Source: Naematelia aurantialba (taxonomy: Eukaryota > Basidiomycota > Tremellomycetes > Tremellales > Naemateliaceae). Taken from it: a stretch of 64,000 nt of DNA. Location: contig JAKFAO010000004.1 of assembly GCA_021527695.1 (NCBI GenBank), positions 1,281,001-1,345,000 of the forward strand, read 5' to 3'. Made by a program: the position numbers and the translations under genes. Each line of letters begins with the position of its first letter. Positions within the stretch are counted from its first letter, which is position 1. Under the pieces are notes generated by a model, which saw only the letters and a list, made by a program, of their open reading frames with translations, was not told where the DNA came from and ran no database searches. Positions 46,101-56,767 of the stretch are shown here, piece after piece.

Positions 46101-46477
46101 TCGAAATTCTGTTTGGTAGTGTTGTGCGTTGACAGAGTACTGTTTGTTGAGACTGGAACAGTCGGGATCTCTGGTACAGGCGCATAAACGTATTGAGGAG
46201 GTTGGAGAGCTTGTCATCAGCTCCGCGCACGGACCTCACTTACCCAGCCCCAGCACCACCACAGCCGTTACCAGTTGCTCTAGACGTCCGAATAACCTGA
46301 GGTATTCAGCGACAATTAAGTGAACTAGTCGGAGACCCACCTCTCATCGTTATTCTGGCCGAGGGTCTGGAAGGATTGGGTTCCACGGTGGAAGGTTTGC
46401 CGCAGATAACGGCGGCCGTGTCGGTAGTAATGCGGAATCAGCTTCAGGGGGTGCAGAAAGATCGGCAGTTCGTCCAT
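43116..46477 (-). CDS. Membrane protein with tandem charged RDLSPEE-type repeats, unknown function
   Basis: I recognise no named family. The start MDELPIFLHPLKLIPHYYR at 46477 joins in phase to LFGRLEQLVTAVVVLGLAL (hydrophobic) and then to APVPEIPTVP; the join at about 46.2 kb implies a 34 nt intron. A hydrophobic helix follows (AFLVLMGPNVVLMLLP). The next ~220 residues contain charged repeats: KRDLSPEEIAQLKARRRRK, RRDLSPEELDHLKSREREK, KRDLTPQEMAKLKEMERQR. The middle exons give a Ser/Thr-rich acidic part, a conserved-looking block (RGWRPSLVPFPHGFHPKPY, NTLWWDNVPKNVDHIM) and a second Lys/Glu region. Then comes SQKAMYVSQGMLSVLVYA and the hydrophobic QLGLLVLIFFVWQFV, followed by two more repeat-like units (RTLDDLTPEQRERYLVAKAR; KRLEDVSEEDRARYMEERAR). 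It is likely an integral membrane protein with long charged, helical or disordered arms. Confidence 0.65.
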
Positions 46478-46787
46478 ACTGTACCTAAATCTGTGGAATA
46501 TGGGGATATGATTCCATGCTGGATGTGAGTTGCGCGGGAGGCGCCCCTTCGGACTGAGCTTCAATGCAGTCAAAGGAGATGCCACAAAGGACTGATGTGC
46601 CCCCGACCGGTTCAAGCCACCGGCGGAGTCTCTCCTCACAAGAGAGGGGAAATCATCTGCCGGAAGAGTTGACAGCAGCGACGATAAGCTGAGACGGGTC
46701 ACGATTCTGTTTTTCATTTCTATGCAATAACCTGCGTTGGCCGCGGTGCATTTCACAAGGTACCCTGTTCTTCTGAACATCTGGATC
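46478..46787. other. Spacer between membrane protein and pseudokinase
   Basis: The 310 bases contain the promoter of the membrane-protein gene and the pseudokinase 3' flank. The open frame across it (to 46780) has no extra supported exon. Confidence 0.35.
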
Positions 46788-48278
46788 CTACCATGACAAA
46801 TTCAAGTCACGGCTGCAGTATGGCTCCTCGTAGAAGGTATCAATCTCTTCAGATTCCAACAAAGCCAGCCCAGACCGTGCTGACGGGCGGTAGGATGGGT
46901 TGAATTGCAGCAAATCCAAGAGCAGACATACGGCTGATGTCGGCGCAGTCGATGAGTCGTACGTACCTTTGCGTTCCACGCCAGTTCCCCGGCTCAGGCG
47001 GGGTATCACATTGCGCCATTTTCCTTTGACATAGCAGATACGCGGCCAACTCCCGCATAAATTCATGGACGACGGCTGAGTATAAGCGAGGATTTGACTG
47101 GCAGCTCACGAGGATTCGAAAGGCCGTTCTCTCACGAATAGGCACACCTAGTCGATGTAATTTTGGTCCAAGGAAGCCCCCCTTAGCTTCTTTTTTGAAG
47201 AATGGAGCACCCTGTAGCATCTCCGCCAGACTAAAAGGTTAGTGGATCCCACCTCTCCGAGTAGACCGAGACCCACACGCAGCCAGCCGACCACATATCG
47301 CTTGACGCAGAGATGCAGTGTGCACCGAGGAGCGCCTCGGGCGCTGTGTACGTCCGATTGATAGCCTTTGTAATTCAACATCTCTCTAGCCATAAACGGC
47401 TTACAGCTTGGCGAGGGGAAAATTCCGAGACATGGAACGCCGAGCCCAAGCCGGTGATTCTAATAGTCATGTCGCTATCGAGTAGGAGGTGGTCTGGGCG
47501 GATACTGTTGTGCACGATGCCGTGGTCGTGGAGGTACCGTAAACCCTTGGTCTCATTAGCAAATGGTGAAAACAGCGCAATAATTCTTACGGAGAAGAGC
47601 TGGAATGTATACTCCAAACATGTCTTCGGTGTCAACGCGCCGTTGACACGGACGTAGTCCGAAAGACTGAATCGGTATTGCTACATTGCGTTACGACCTA
47701 CAAAACTCTCAAGATAGAATACTCACCTCCATCACGATGAAAGTCTCACGATAGTTGACGACTTGTACAAAAGAAGCGTGGCCACGGCAGAAGTCTTTAT
47801 GCCTCTTCAGCACAGAAAGGATACAGAACAGAGGGCACCGACGACACTCACTTAGCATATCCACCTCCCTCTCGAAAGCTCCTTCAGGTGCGCTCCGTCT
47901 GAACTGCTTAACAGCAACTAAAGAGGTTATTGGTTTTCCCAAGAGACTCTGTGGCCATCAGCAGGTCAGCTTTCTCTGATGGTGCCTCGTTTAACGATGG
48001 ACGTCGGAACTCCGGCTGACTCACAGCATGAACGGTGGCGGTCTTACTACTATGCAAGAGGAACCTGAAAGAGTACGGATTCCAAGGTTCAATCTGAGGT
48101 GTTCTGGTATGTCTCAGCCTGACAAAAAAGATGGTACGGCACGAGACGACTGGCGAAATGACCGAAGAAAAGGAAGGGGAGAAGAGGAAGAAAAGTCGGA
48201 GAAGGATGAATGGCCGGTGGCGAAAACTCACCTCAGTACGGGCGAAATTGAGTCTGCGGAGGAACAGTGAGACAGCAT
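46788..48278 (-). CDS. Protein kinase-like fold with degenerate active site (pseudokinase)
   Basis: The start MLSHCSSADSISPVL at 48278 joins in phase to RLRHTRTPQIEPWNPYSF. Kinase landmarks follow: beta-1/2 FRFLLHSSKTATVHA without the glycine-rich loop, the intact VAVK lysine (SLVAVKQFRR), the alphaC segment EGAFEREVDMLSE, the hinge region ETFIVMEV, and the catalytic-loop position YLHDHGIVHNSIRPDHLLLD. There HRDxKxxN is replaced by HNSIRPDH, and DFG is replaced by TGLG (RITGLGSAF). The activation-segment end (RTYTAPEALLG) and ASSDMWSAGC are kept, as in CMGC-type kinases, and the C-lobe ends LQFNPSYRPSARSGLALLES. Loss of the catalytic Asp, the Mg-binding Asn and the DFG Asp argues for a scaffold or allosteric role. 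Exons are short; exact limits in the C-lobe are approximate. Confidence 0.75.
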
Positions 48279-48546
48279 CAGGTACTTTGGCGACCAAGAA
48301 TTGTATGTACAGACGCTTTGATCGATGATATACAGGTAAGGAGGTCAGGCAAAGAGGTAGGGGGGTTCAGGGAGGAGAATGGGAAGAAGAGAGAAACAGA
48401 AACCAGAGGAGCCATCACAGTGAACGACGGAAGCAAAACTTCGTTTGTACAGTAACTTGCTGATCATGATGTCAATCTATACAAGTACAAACACAGCCTA
48501 TGGTGTTGCCCCCATGCTATCAATGTATGCGTACCTCCATCTTGGC

Positions 48547-51055
48547 TCACATCGCAAGACATTGCCCCTTGTCCCCTGCATCCGGGTTGTTCTTGCGCTT
48601 CTTGGACTGTCTCCCCGTCGATGACGACGCCGAAGAGGGACCCGTCGCACCGAGGCTGGTATGCTCGATCGACTCAACTTTGACCGTATCATGTGACGAA
48701 GAGGCCCTATGTGCCAGTGGTTCATTGTTGGCGCCCGTTGTGACCGAAGTTGATATCTTAGCTTTTGCTTTTTTCGACACCGGGGTCGCTTTCTTCTTCT
48801 TCAACGCTGGAGTCGTTGCTTTCTTCTTTTTTGGCTTTGGAGCTTTGCCACCTTTGCCTGGTGGGCCCGACTTTGTGGATCGTTTTGCCCGGGCCGTTCC
48901 CTTCACTCTTGCCGCTCGTGGAGGCTGAGAACCTTGATTAGGCATATCTACCATACCAGCTGCGATAGCTCTCTGTCTCGCCTGAGCATTGATCCTCTGG
49001 GCTTCCTTGATACCAGCCTCCAAAGTACATTTGTCACAAAGCTTCGGAGCATATCCCCTCTTATGCAGCTCGGCGCCACTCGCCCTCTGCTCGTCCTTTT
49101 GGTCTGGACCAAGACTCGCCAGAATTGCTGCTGCTTCGAGAAGTCGGGTTCGATGCTGCTGATCGAGGGGAGAAGGTCGATCAGCGAGGTCTTTCAAATA
49201 TAGACACACGTCGGCTGCGCGAAACGTACGCCATGCATCATTGTGAGACGGACGCCAAGAGTCGACGGGGACAGTACTGAAACCTCGTCGAGATGATCCA
49301 CCAGGTGGATTGGGTGACCTTGATGCCCTGCTCGAGGGAGTGGGAGAGTACGTCGGAGGTGCTGCATCCTCGTGTCCTGCGGAGGCGGGGCGTGATGGAC
49401 TATACCGTTTGACTGTGCGCGGTCGTTCCACCCTGGCTGTTGAGTCCCCACGCCATCCACCTTGCATCTCAAATTCACTTGACGAGGAGAGCTCTTCCCC
49501 GTTACGCATGAATCGAGGTGCGAAAACTCTAGGCGAAGTGCTCCTCCGGGTAGAAAGGGTGCTTGGATCCAGGCCGTGTCGCAGCTCAATGCCCTTCCGC
49601 TTAAGTCCTTGTTTGCCCTGTTCGATCCAGTGCGCGAGTATCCGCGTTGTCTGGTACCAATGCCGGAACGATTCATGCGAGGGCAACGAGTCGAAAGTGA
49701 GGTCTTCGTCCAGATGTAGCGAGCCGACACCATCTGTCAGCTCATCGGAGATCTTATCCAGACCGCCACTCCGAACCCATGCGGGAATGTTGTCCACGGC
49801 TCGAGTCGCTTCCAAAATTCCAATGACACCCAACAAGATCTCATCCATTCCCGAATCATTAACTTCAGGATTTTCCGATGAGATCAGAGCTGCCTGTTGA
49901 CTGGCCGTGTATTCTGGCCTATCATACTCGGGGATCACAAGCTGATTCCAGGGTTGGTGTACACCTTTCAAGGGAGAATCGTCAATGAGAAAAGTCGTGC
50001 GTTCATCGAATTGGTAAGGAGGCCGAGCAACGAGCTCAGCTGGGTCATCAGGATGCTGAAGGTGCTGAAGGACAGTTCGCAGATCTTTCACAGTTTGAAC
50101 TTTGTTGTCTATACATCCCAAGAACCACAAAATTAGCAAGATGCAGGACGCACAACAAAAGAGACTCACGATAATCTGTTTCGCTCAAGCCCATCTTATC
50201 GCGTGCCCATACGCCTAGTAAACGCCCTTCACCGAATTGTTCCCGGCTCCGCCTTTCCTTCTCGGGCTCGAGATCCCAGATGCCCTGGCACCACTTCTTC
50301 CCGAAACAGGCTTCGACCATGCCCCGTACGTTCTGCGGTTGGGCCGAAGACCACACGAACACCTCCCATGGTCGCTTTGGAGGTGTGCTCGAGTCGCTGT
50401 CATATACGAAGTCGGGTTCTGGAGCAAAGACATACTCAAGAAAGCAGCCCAGATATGGCCGGGGATAAGCTCTTCGACCGCCTATTGCCCCTTTGGCGCG
50501 ATAAACGAGGGCACCGTTCAAGTCGAGAACAAGGAGTTTGGGCACAAAAGTTGGCTGGGTCGTATCAGATGTTGACTTTCCACGGCCGTTCGCGGGTGAA
50601 GACTCCGTCTTCGACACAGGCTTTGACAGTTCGAGATACTCTGGCGAAGGAAAGAAGATTTTTGGTTTCCGGGTTGATCTGCGGAGGGGCGTCGGTTCGG
50701 GTAGAGCAGATGCGGTATAGGGTGCAGTGGATGCTGTATGAAATGAACGTTCATCATGCTTGAAGGGTGCAGTAGACGAGCCTGCGAACGGAGGAGGCGG
50801 GACCGCAATTGGAGATTGGGAATTCATCAGTCCGGGTTGTTGAGGGAATATCGGGGGTGGCTGTGCGGTGTTGAGCCAGGTCATATAAGCCTCTGGAGAG
50901 GGAAAGGCCAGGTTATCACCGACGCCGTACGCCATGAGTTGGCGACTGTCGAAAAACGGGACATTGGGAGGAGGAAAATGTGGATCGCTCATTTTTCCGA
51001 GAGGCGAATGAACAAAGGGCGCAATGGCCTTGGATGCCCTAATCTTCGTCAGCAT
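48547..51055 (-). CDS. FCP1/NLI-type HAD phosphatase-like protein with DLNG motif
   Basis: The N-terminal half has a Pro-rich leader and then an FCP1-homology (NIF) domain: LLVLDLNGALVYR, RPYLGCFLEYVF, WEVFVWSSAQPQNVRGMVE, GVWARDKMGLSETDY, VKDLRTVLQHL, and TTFLIDDSPLKGVHQPWNQL. The DxDx(T/V) signature is DLNGA, with the second Asp replaced by Asn. Fungal members with DLNG exist, so this may be a subfamily trait; it would lower or alter phosphatase activity. One intron (about 50110-50172) joins the phases. The C-terminal ~300 residues are Ser/Pro-rich and end in long Lys-rich stretches, suggesting a nuclear protein. The start may be at 51055 (MLTKIR...) or 50992 (MSDPHF...). Confidence 0.82.
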
Positions 51056-51418
51056 TGCACAAGATCATGCAGCCCACTAGTGCGTAATGGCTTACAGAAT
51101 CACTCTACCCTGTGCTTGCGGCCATTCCTGTGACCGTGTCGTCCGTCGCCAAGGAAACAACCGAAGGCTAATGAGAGGCATATGCAACAAAGAACTGAAG
51201 CAGAATTCCAGCTTGCATCAGAAACACCACAAATAGGCGTGCTGATAGGGGGCGAGCCTGTAGAGCCGAGCTGGCAGGCCTGAGTCGATGTTGCTCAGTC
51301 AGTCGACAACGCTTTGTGCACTCCTCGTGGTGTTGATCTGCGGGAACTTTGAGTAGAAAACATATTCTCGGCACCCCTCAACCTCTTCGTAAATGCTATT
51401 TCACTATTCATGCCAATG
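51056..51418. other. Spacer between HAD protein and AIM41-like gene
   Basis: The 363 bases contain the promoter of the HAD gene and the 3' flank of the next. No gene is seen. Confidence 0.35.
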
Positions 51419-52104
51419 CTATGCTGTTTTTGGTTTCCGAAGAACATCCGACACCAGCTTCCCCACCTCCTTCTTATCGACTCCCTTTGCTCCTTCCCCC
51501 AACTTCTCCATCAGCTGCTTCATGACCACCCCAACAACGCTTTTGCTTTCTCGCACCTCTTTATCCAGAGACTCGATCACCTCCTTCAGTGTTCGTGAGA
51601 CTTCGTCTAATGATGGTGCGGCCGGAAGGTAGGATTGCAAAATGGAGATCTCATTTTGGAGGTTTTCATAGTTCTCGGAATGCGACGAGGACGAATCTGG
51701 AGCATATGAAAGGGCAGCTTGGGTCTGAAAGAGACTCAATCTCAGCAAGGATGACTGCAATGGTTACGGGAGGCTCAGAGACTCACCCGATTCTGAATAC
51801 CCTTCCTCAAGGTTGCAATCACACCGTCATCTGAGAGAGGTTTTGATGGATCAGGCGACGATTTCGTGGCATTGACGACATCAGCCAAGATAGCCTATTG
51901 ATGTCAGCAGATGTCTAGCATGGACGATGGAGCGCTTACCTTCATGCAGTTTGTCACTGGCTTGTCTTTAGACTTCATAGCTGCCTTGAGCCCATCACGT
52001 AGTCGAACTTCCAAGGCGGAACGAGCCTCTTCCAGTAGTCTGCTGGAAGTATGAAGCTTCCGGCTTCGAGCCGCTGGTCTGATCGCGCATCGTGCCGCCA
52101 ACAT
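51419..52104 (-). CDS. AIM41: Mitochondrial GatB/YqeY-domain protein (Aim41-like)
   Basis: The start at 52104 (MLAARCAIRPAARSRKLHTS) is a good mitochondrial presequence. The mature part is YqeY-like: LEVRLRDGLKAAMKSKDK, AILADVVNATKSS, ATLRKGIQNR, then ENLQNEISILQSYLPAAPS, VVGVVMKQLMEKLGEGAKG and DKKEVGKLVSDVL. Bacterial YqeY resembles the tRNA-binding tail of GatB; the yeast homologue Aim41 is mitochondrial with unclear function. Introns lie near 51725-51795 and 51895-51940. It is divergent from RAD1 across about 195 bases. Confidence 0.88.
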
Positions 52105-52299
52105 CCTGCTCCGAGTCAAGCAAGCGATTCTGACGAGGCAAGAGGACTCGGATGTATCAAAATTCGGGTCTGGCGTTTGCTTCCGTCTGCGGGGACCCGC
52201 CCCGAGATCCAGTCACCGCCGCCGTCAATATATCTGCAAATGAAATCTTGATCCTCTTTGGCAGCAACATCGATGTTGCAGGGGAGATAGCTCAGCGCC
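52105..52299. promoter_or_regulatory. Divergent promoter region, AIM41-like / RAD1
   Basis: Only 195 bases separate the two divergent ATGs, so one small region must serve both genes. It contains no clear TATA box. Confidence 0.4.
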
Positions 52300-55200
52300 A
52301 TGTCCTCCTCGAGGAGGCATATACCCTATCTCGCCTTCCACAAGGCGATCATTCGCGATATATGCCGACCACAAAAGGATGATCTGCTCATCTTGGCAAA
52401 AGGTCTCGGGATGCGCAGGGTCAGCTTGGTAGCCCTGTTGAGCGCGGAAACACTGCTCATCATGTGAATAGATCATTTGTGCTCTTCTCAAGACATACGA
52501 TAGGAAGGAAGACCTAGTTTTAGTGGTACGTCAACTTCAATGGTCTGCTAGGTTTGGCATGCTCAATCTGTGTGCCAGGTCAATGCAACTCCTTCGGATG
52601 AAGCGGGAATCGGCGATGAGCTGGGAATCATGGGTGTCCGGGATCCTGGATTTCGCGTGCTGACCTACGAGATGTCGGTACAACAGCGGTAAGCCTTTCC
52701 GACCGATTTGTTCTGTTACCAGGCTAACGTGCAACAGGGAGGAGCTGTATCGACATGGAGGTTTATTCTCCGTGACTAGCAAGATTCTTGTCAACGATTT
52801 TTTGAGTGAGTTGTTGTCGAATCTTCGGTTGCGGTAGGTAGCCTTCCTACAAACACTCATGCCCAAACAGAGGGGACGGTTCCTGCAAAACTCATTACTG
52901 GGCTGGTGATCCTGCACGCAGAGAGGTTAGTCTGCGGGTAGGCTGCGGTCTCGGCTGACATTCTTAGGATATCGCACGGAAGCCAGGAGGAATTTGCGGT
53001 CCGACTGTATCGACGGGAAAACCAAGTAAATGCTGTCGCACCCTACTCTACTTTTGTTTACGCTGACACTACGTAGAGCGGATTCTGCAAAGCTTTCTCG
53101 GACGAGCCAGAGATATTCGCGCACGGCATGTCTCCTCTCAAGGACATGCTCGTCAATCTGAACATGACCAGTGTGATGATCTGGCCGAGGTGACTCGATC
53201 TCAGCTCCACGCCGGAGAAGTAGTTACTTATTTCCTGATCAGATACAACGAGGCTGTCAAAGTAGCTCTTGCCACACGCCAAGCGGAGGTCGTCGAAATG
53301 TACCAACCAATGACGGATCTTATGCGTCAATGCCAAGATGCCATTACCGAGTGCATGGAAGCGATGCTAGTTGAGCTCAAACGGGATCATTCGCTTGTGA
53401 GTGAACTTGGGTTGATCAATCTGGCACGCGCTGACGACTGCAGAATTTGGACCTCGAGGATATCAACGTAAGAAACGCTCAGTTCAAGAGCTTCGATACA
53501 ATTGTTCGCATGCGTCTCAAGCCTGTTTGGCACAAAGTAGGAGCAAAAACGAAAATTCATGTTGCAGCTTTGACAGAGTTACGCAATCTGCAAACGTAAG
53601 TTTCATGTCAGTCCTGGCTTACACGCGTAGCTGGTTGCTCGAGTATGATTCCGCTACATTTGCATCCTATATCAACACATTGCAGCGTCAACATTTCAAT
53701 GCCGAGAAGCTCGCGACTGGTGCAGCGCGTCACATCCACGATTGGTTCAATGCTAAAGCTGCGGCTCTTCTGGTGGAAGCGTCGCAAGCTCGGATTTCAC
53801 GGAGATCGTTATCCATGAACAACGAGCCTGAAGAAAATAGCAACGGTAATTCTCCGGTTACGACCCCACCAGTTCAGGAGGAAAACTTCGCAGAAGACGA
53901 GGAAGCACTGCTTGATGCTGAAGAGCGCCAGCACGCAATGGATGATGGCGAAGGCGCGCTGGATGGAGGGGATGAAGACTCGATAATGGAGACGTTTGCG
54001 ACACAGACTCAGACTGTGAGGCAGGATCGGCTGGACGATGACGAGGAGATGAACGGATCGGGTTCCGAGGACGGAGAAGATACCCTGCAGTCAGTTATTG
54101 CGGACGCGCCACCGGTATTCCGGCCGCTTATGTTTACGGCCGAGGAGGATCTCACTGCCACCGTCAAGCGTCGTTTACGAAAAGGTCATGAAGCTGTCTT
54201 GGAAGAACAGCCAAAGTGGAGCTTGCTGGCAAAAGTGTTGAAGGAGATCGAGGATACAATTGCCCGAGTTTCCGAAAGCCATGCTGGTGAGTCGTCATGA
54301 ACGTGTACATTCGGAAGCTGATTCTATCAGATGCACCCGGCACGAATACGGTGCTGATCATGACCACGTCCGACCGGACCTGCCTTCAACTCCGCCAGTA
54401 CCTCACCACAATGCAGCCCACTGAGCCTCCATTTGGCCCTAATGCCGGTCGTCGGATGATGGAGACGCTGTTCCTCAGCAACTGGCAACATGAGAAGAAC
54501 GGGGAGAAACTTTCTGACCCAGCCAAGATGAACAACGGGCTTGGGCGGGATGAGGTCAAGACCAAGAAGGGTGAGATGGAGGAGAAAAGGCAGTCAGATG
54601 CCGATCGACGCGCTGCACGAGCGCGCGGTCGGGGCACTCCGTATTACAAACGACGGCGATTAAGAGGAGGCGCAACTATGCCGGGAAGACAAGAGGCTAC
54701 GGTGGAGCTGTAGGTGCTAGCGAGGTTTTTGGCGGATGTAGAACTCATTTGATCAGGTCCCACAAGGAAGCAATCATGCGAGCACAGAATGCATTTGCAG
54801 GAGGGAATGGTAACGACGATATACAAATGCAATGGGCTTTGGCGGAATCGTAAGGCTCTTTGCCGTTGTAAGAAGAAATAACTAATGTCCCAGATCCAAC
54901 GGCGCTACCGTACACTTGACCGCGAAGGCGAGTGACACAGATCTCGAAGCTATCACCGATCCGGGTTCTCAGCTGCTTGCTCGAAACGGTGTCATCGAGG
55001 AAGATGACCTCGACCCACACTTGGCTAGCGAACGCCTTGGAGTCATGCGCGCGTATGGCTTGATGCCAGAGGATTTTGACACAGACTACGGGCTGCTGGC
55101 ACCGGAGGATACTGTGATCATCCGTCCCTATGGCGGCGAGGATGACGATATCCTGTTACAAGAACTGCGGCCGAGATTCGTCATCATGTACGAGCCAAAT

Positions 55201-56447
55201 CTGCCTTTTATACGGCGTCTCGAGGTGAGAGCCCCACGATTTTGGAAGACCAAACGCCGAGTCTACCATACTCATTTGAAGAGTTTGGCTGACAGTAGAG
55301 AAGGTGTACAAAAATTGCAATCCAGGTCTTGCACTTAGGGTATATCAGATGACCTATACAAACTCGTTTGAAGAGGAGCGATTTCTGTCGACAATGCAAC
55401 GAGAGGCCGAGGCGTTCAAGAAGCTGATCGAGGATCGTCAGGTGGGTCAGACAGTCACTAACTGAGAACCCCCATGGGAAGTACCCGCTGACATTATGCA
55501 GGGACTGGTCATCCCTATTTACAACAATAATCCCAGAATGCCTATGAGAGATAATACGTCGAGATCAAAGACAACGTATTCGAGTAGAAATGCCGGAGGA
55601 GGCGATACCGGCGAGGAAGCCAGGGTATGTTCCGGACGATATCGAGTCCAGGCAGTGATCGTCAAAGCTGAGCGATGACAGATCATTGTGGATATCAGGG
55701 AGATGGGTGCCCTCCTACCTTCCCTCATTGATGCGGCAGGCATAAAAGTGATTCCTGCAACGCTTGTTGTTGGCGATTACATCCTTTCGCCAAAGATGTG
55801 CGTAGAAAGGAAATCGCTGCCTGATCTGGAAGCCAGTTTTGCGAATGGGCGTTTGTGAGTGTCTGAAGGTTTGTAGTGAACGACGCTGATCGCCGGCTTT
55901 CAGGCACACACAATGCGAGTCAATGACTGCTCACTATGATACGTGTATTCTCTTGGTGGAATTCGAAGAGGACAAGTTCGGCTTGAGGACGCGCGAAGAT
56001 GCTCGACGCGAAGCGGCTGGGCGGAATAAGGAGCCAGACGACTGGCGAGACGATTTCCATCTCCAGTCGAAGCTTGCTCTTCTGGCCCTTACGTTCCCTC
56101 GATTACGGCTCATATGGTCTTCGTCGCCTTACGAGTCCGTTCGTATCCTGTCCGACCTGAAACTGAACCACGACGAGCCAGACGAGGCACAGGCTATCCT
56201 CAAGGGCCAGGCGGAGGGTGAAAAGACTCTGCGTGAGCTCATGGAGAATGCGGGCGCGGTTGAGATGCTCCGTGCGTTGCCGGGAGTCAACAGTCATAAT
56301 GTCAAGTATATCATGTCCAAGGTGGACAGTATCAGGGAATTGGTGGCCCTGAGCGAGGTGGAGATTTTGCATTTGCTGGGTGAGGAGAATGGAGCAAAAG
56401 CGTACAAGTTCATGCATCGTGACGGGAGGACGAAGAGGCGTAGGTAG
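52300..56447 (+). CDS. RAD1: XPF/Rad1 structure-specific endonuclease subunit
   Basis: Rad1/XPF pairs with Rad10/ERCC1 and makes the 5' cut in nucleotide excision repair. The start [20 protein letters not shown] at 52300 is followed by helicase-like blocks [49 protein letters not shown], and [20 protein letters not shown] long acidic middle region ([18 protein letters not shown]) precedes [17 protein letters not shown]. The nuclease domain has [36 protein letters not shown] (the GDx(n)ERKx3D active site is kept) and [15 protein letters not shown]. The C-terminal (HhH)2 domain includes [16 protein letters not shown] and [15 protein letters not shown]. Many short introns break the 5' third. All catalytic residues are present, so the protein should be active. 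Confidence 0.95.
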
Positions 56448-56767
56448 TATAGCATCTTTCATAAAGCATAAGTAGCCCTTCATGTCTTTTTATGTACAGT
56501 ACCATACTTGTCGCGATTTGCCAGGTTGGTCAATTGGCCAGGCAGAGGAAGTGGAGGTCGGCCTCCTACGGTTGCACCGCGTTTGACGACGGCTGTTGCT
56601 GCTATATGACTGTGTAGCGTCGTGACGACTGGTAGACTTGACTACCACCGAGTTGGCTCAAGCCGCGCGTAGCAGCTCGTGACTCGTGACAACGGCGTAG
56701 CATGATGGTGTTCCAGTACAGCAGCCATTTCCACTTATGACATCCAGCGTTGTCTGAATCACCCGAA
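56448..56767. other. Spacer RAD1 / SDR
   Basis: The 320 bases hold the RAD1 3' end and the SDR promoter. A GGTTGGTCAATTGGCCAGG segment near 56.52 kb is partly palindromic; no gene is seen. Confidence 0.35.

Noticed and set aside
52225..52491. Minus-strand 88-codon frame at the RAD1 start
   Set aside because: The plus strand here encodes the conserved XPF N-terminus; the minus frame has no recognisable content.
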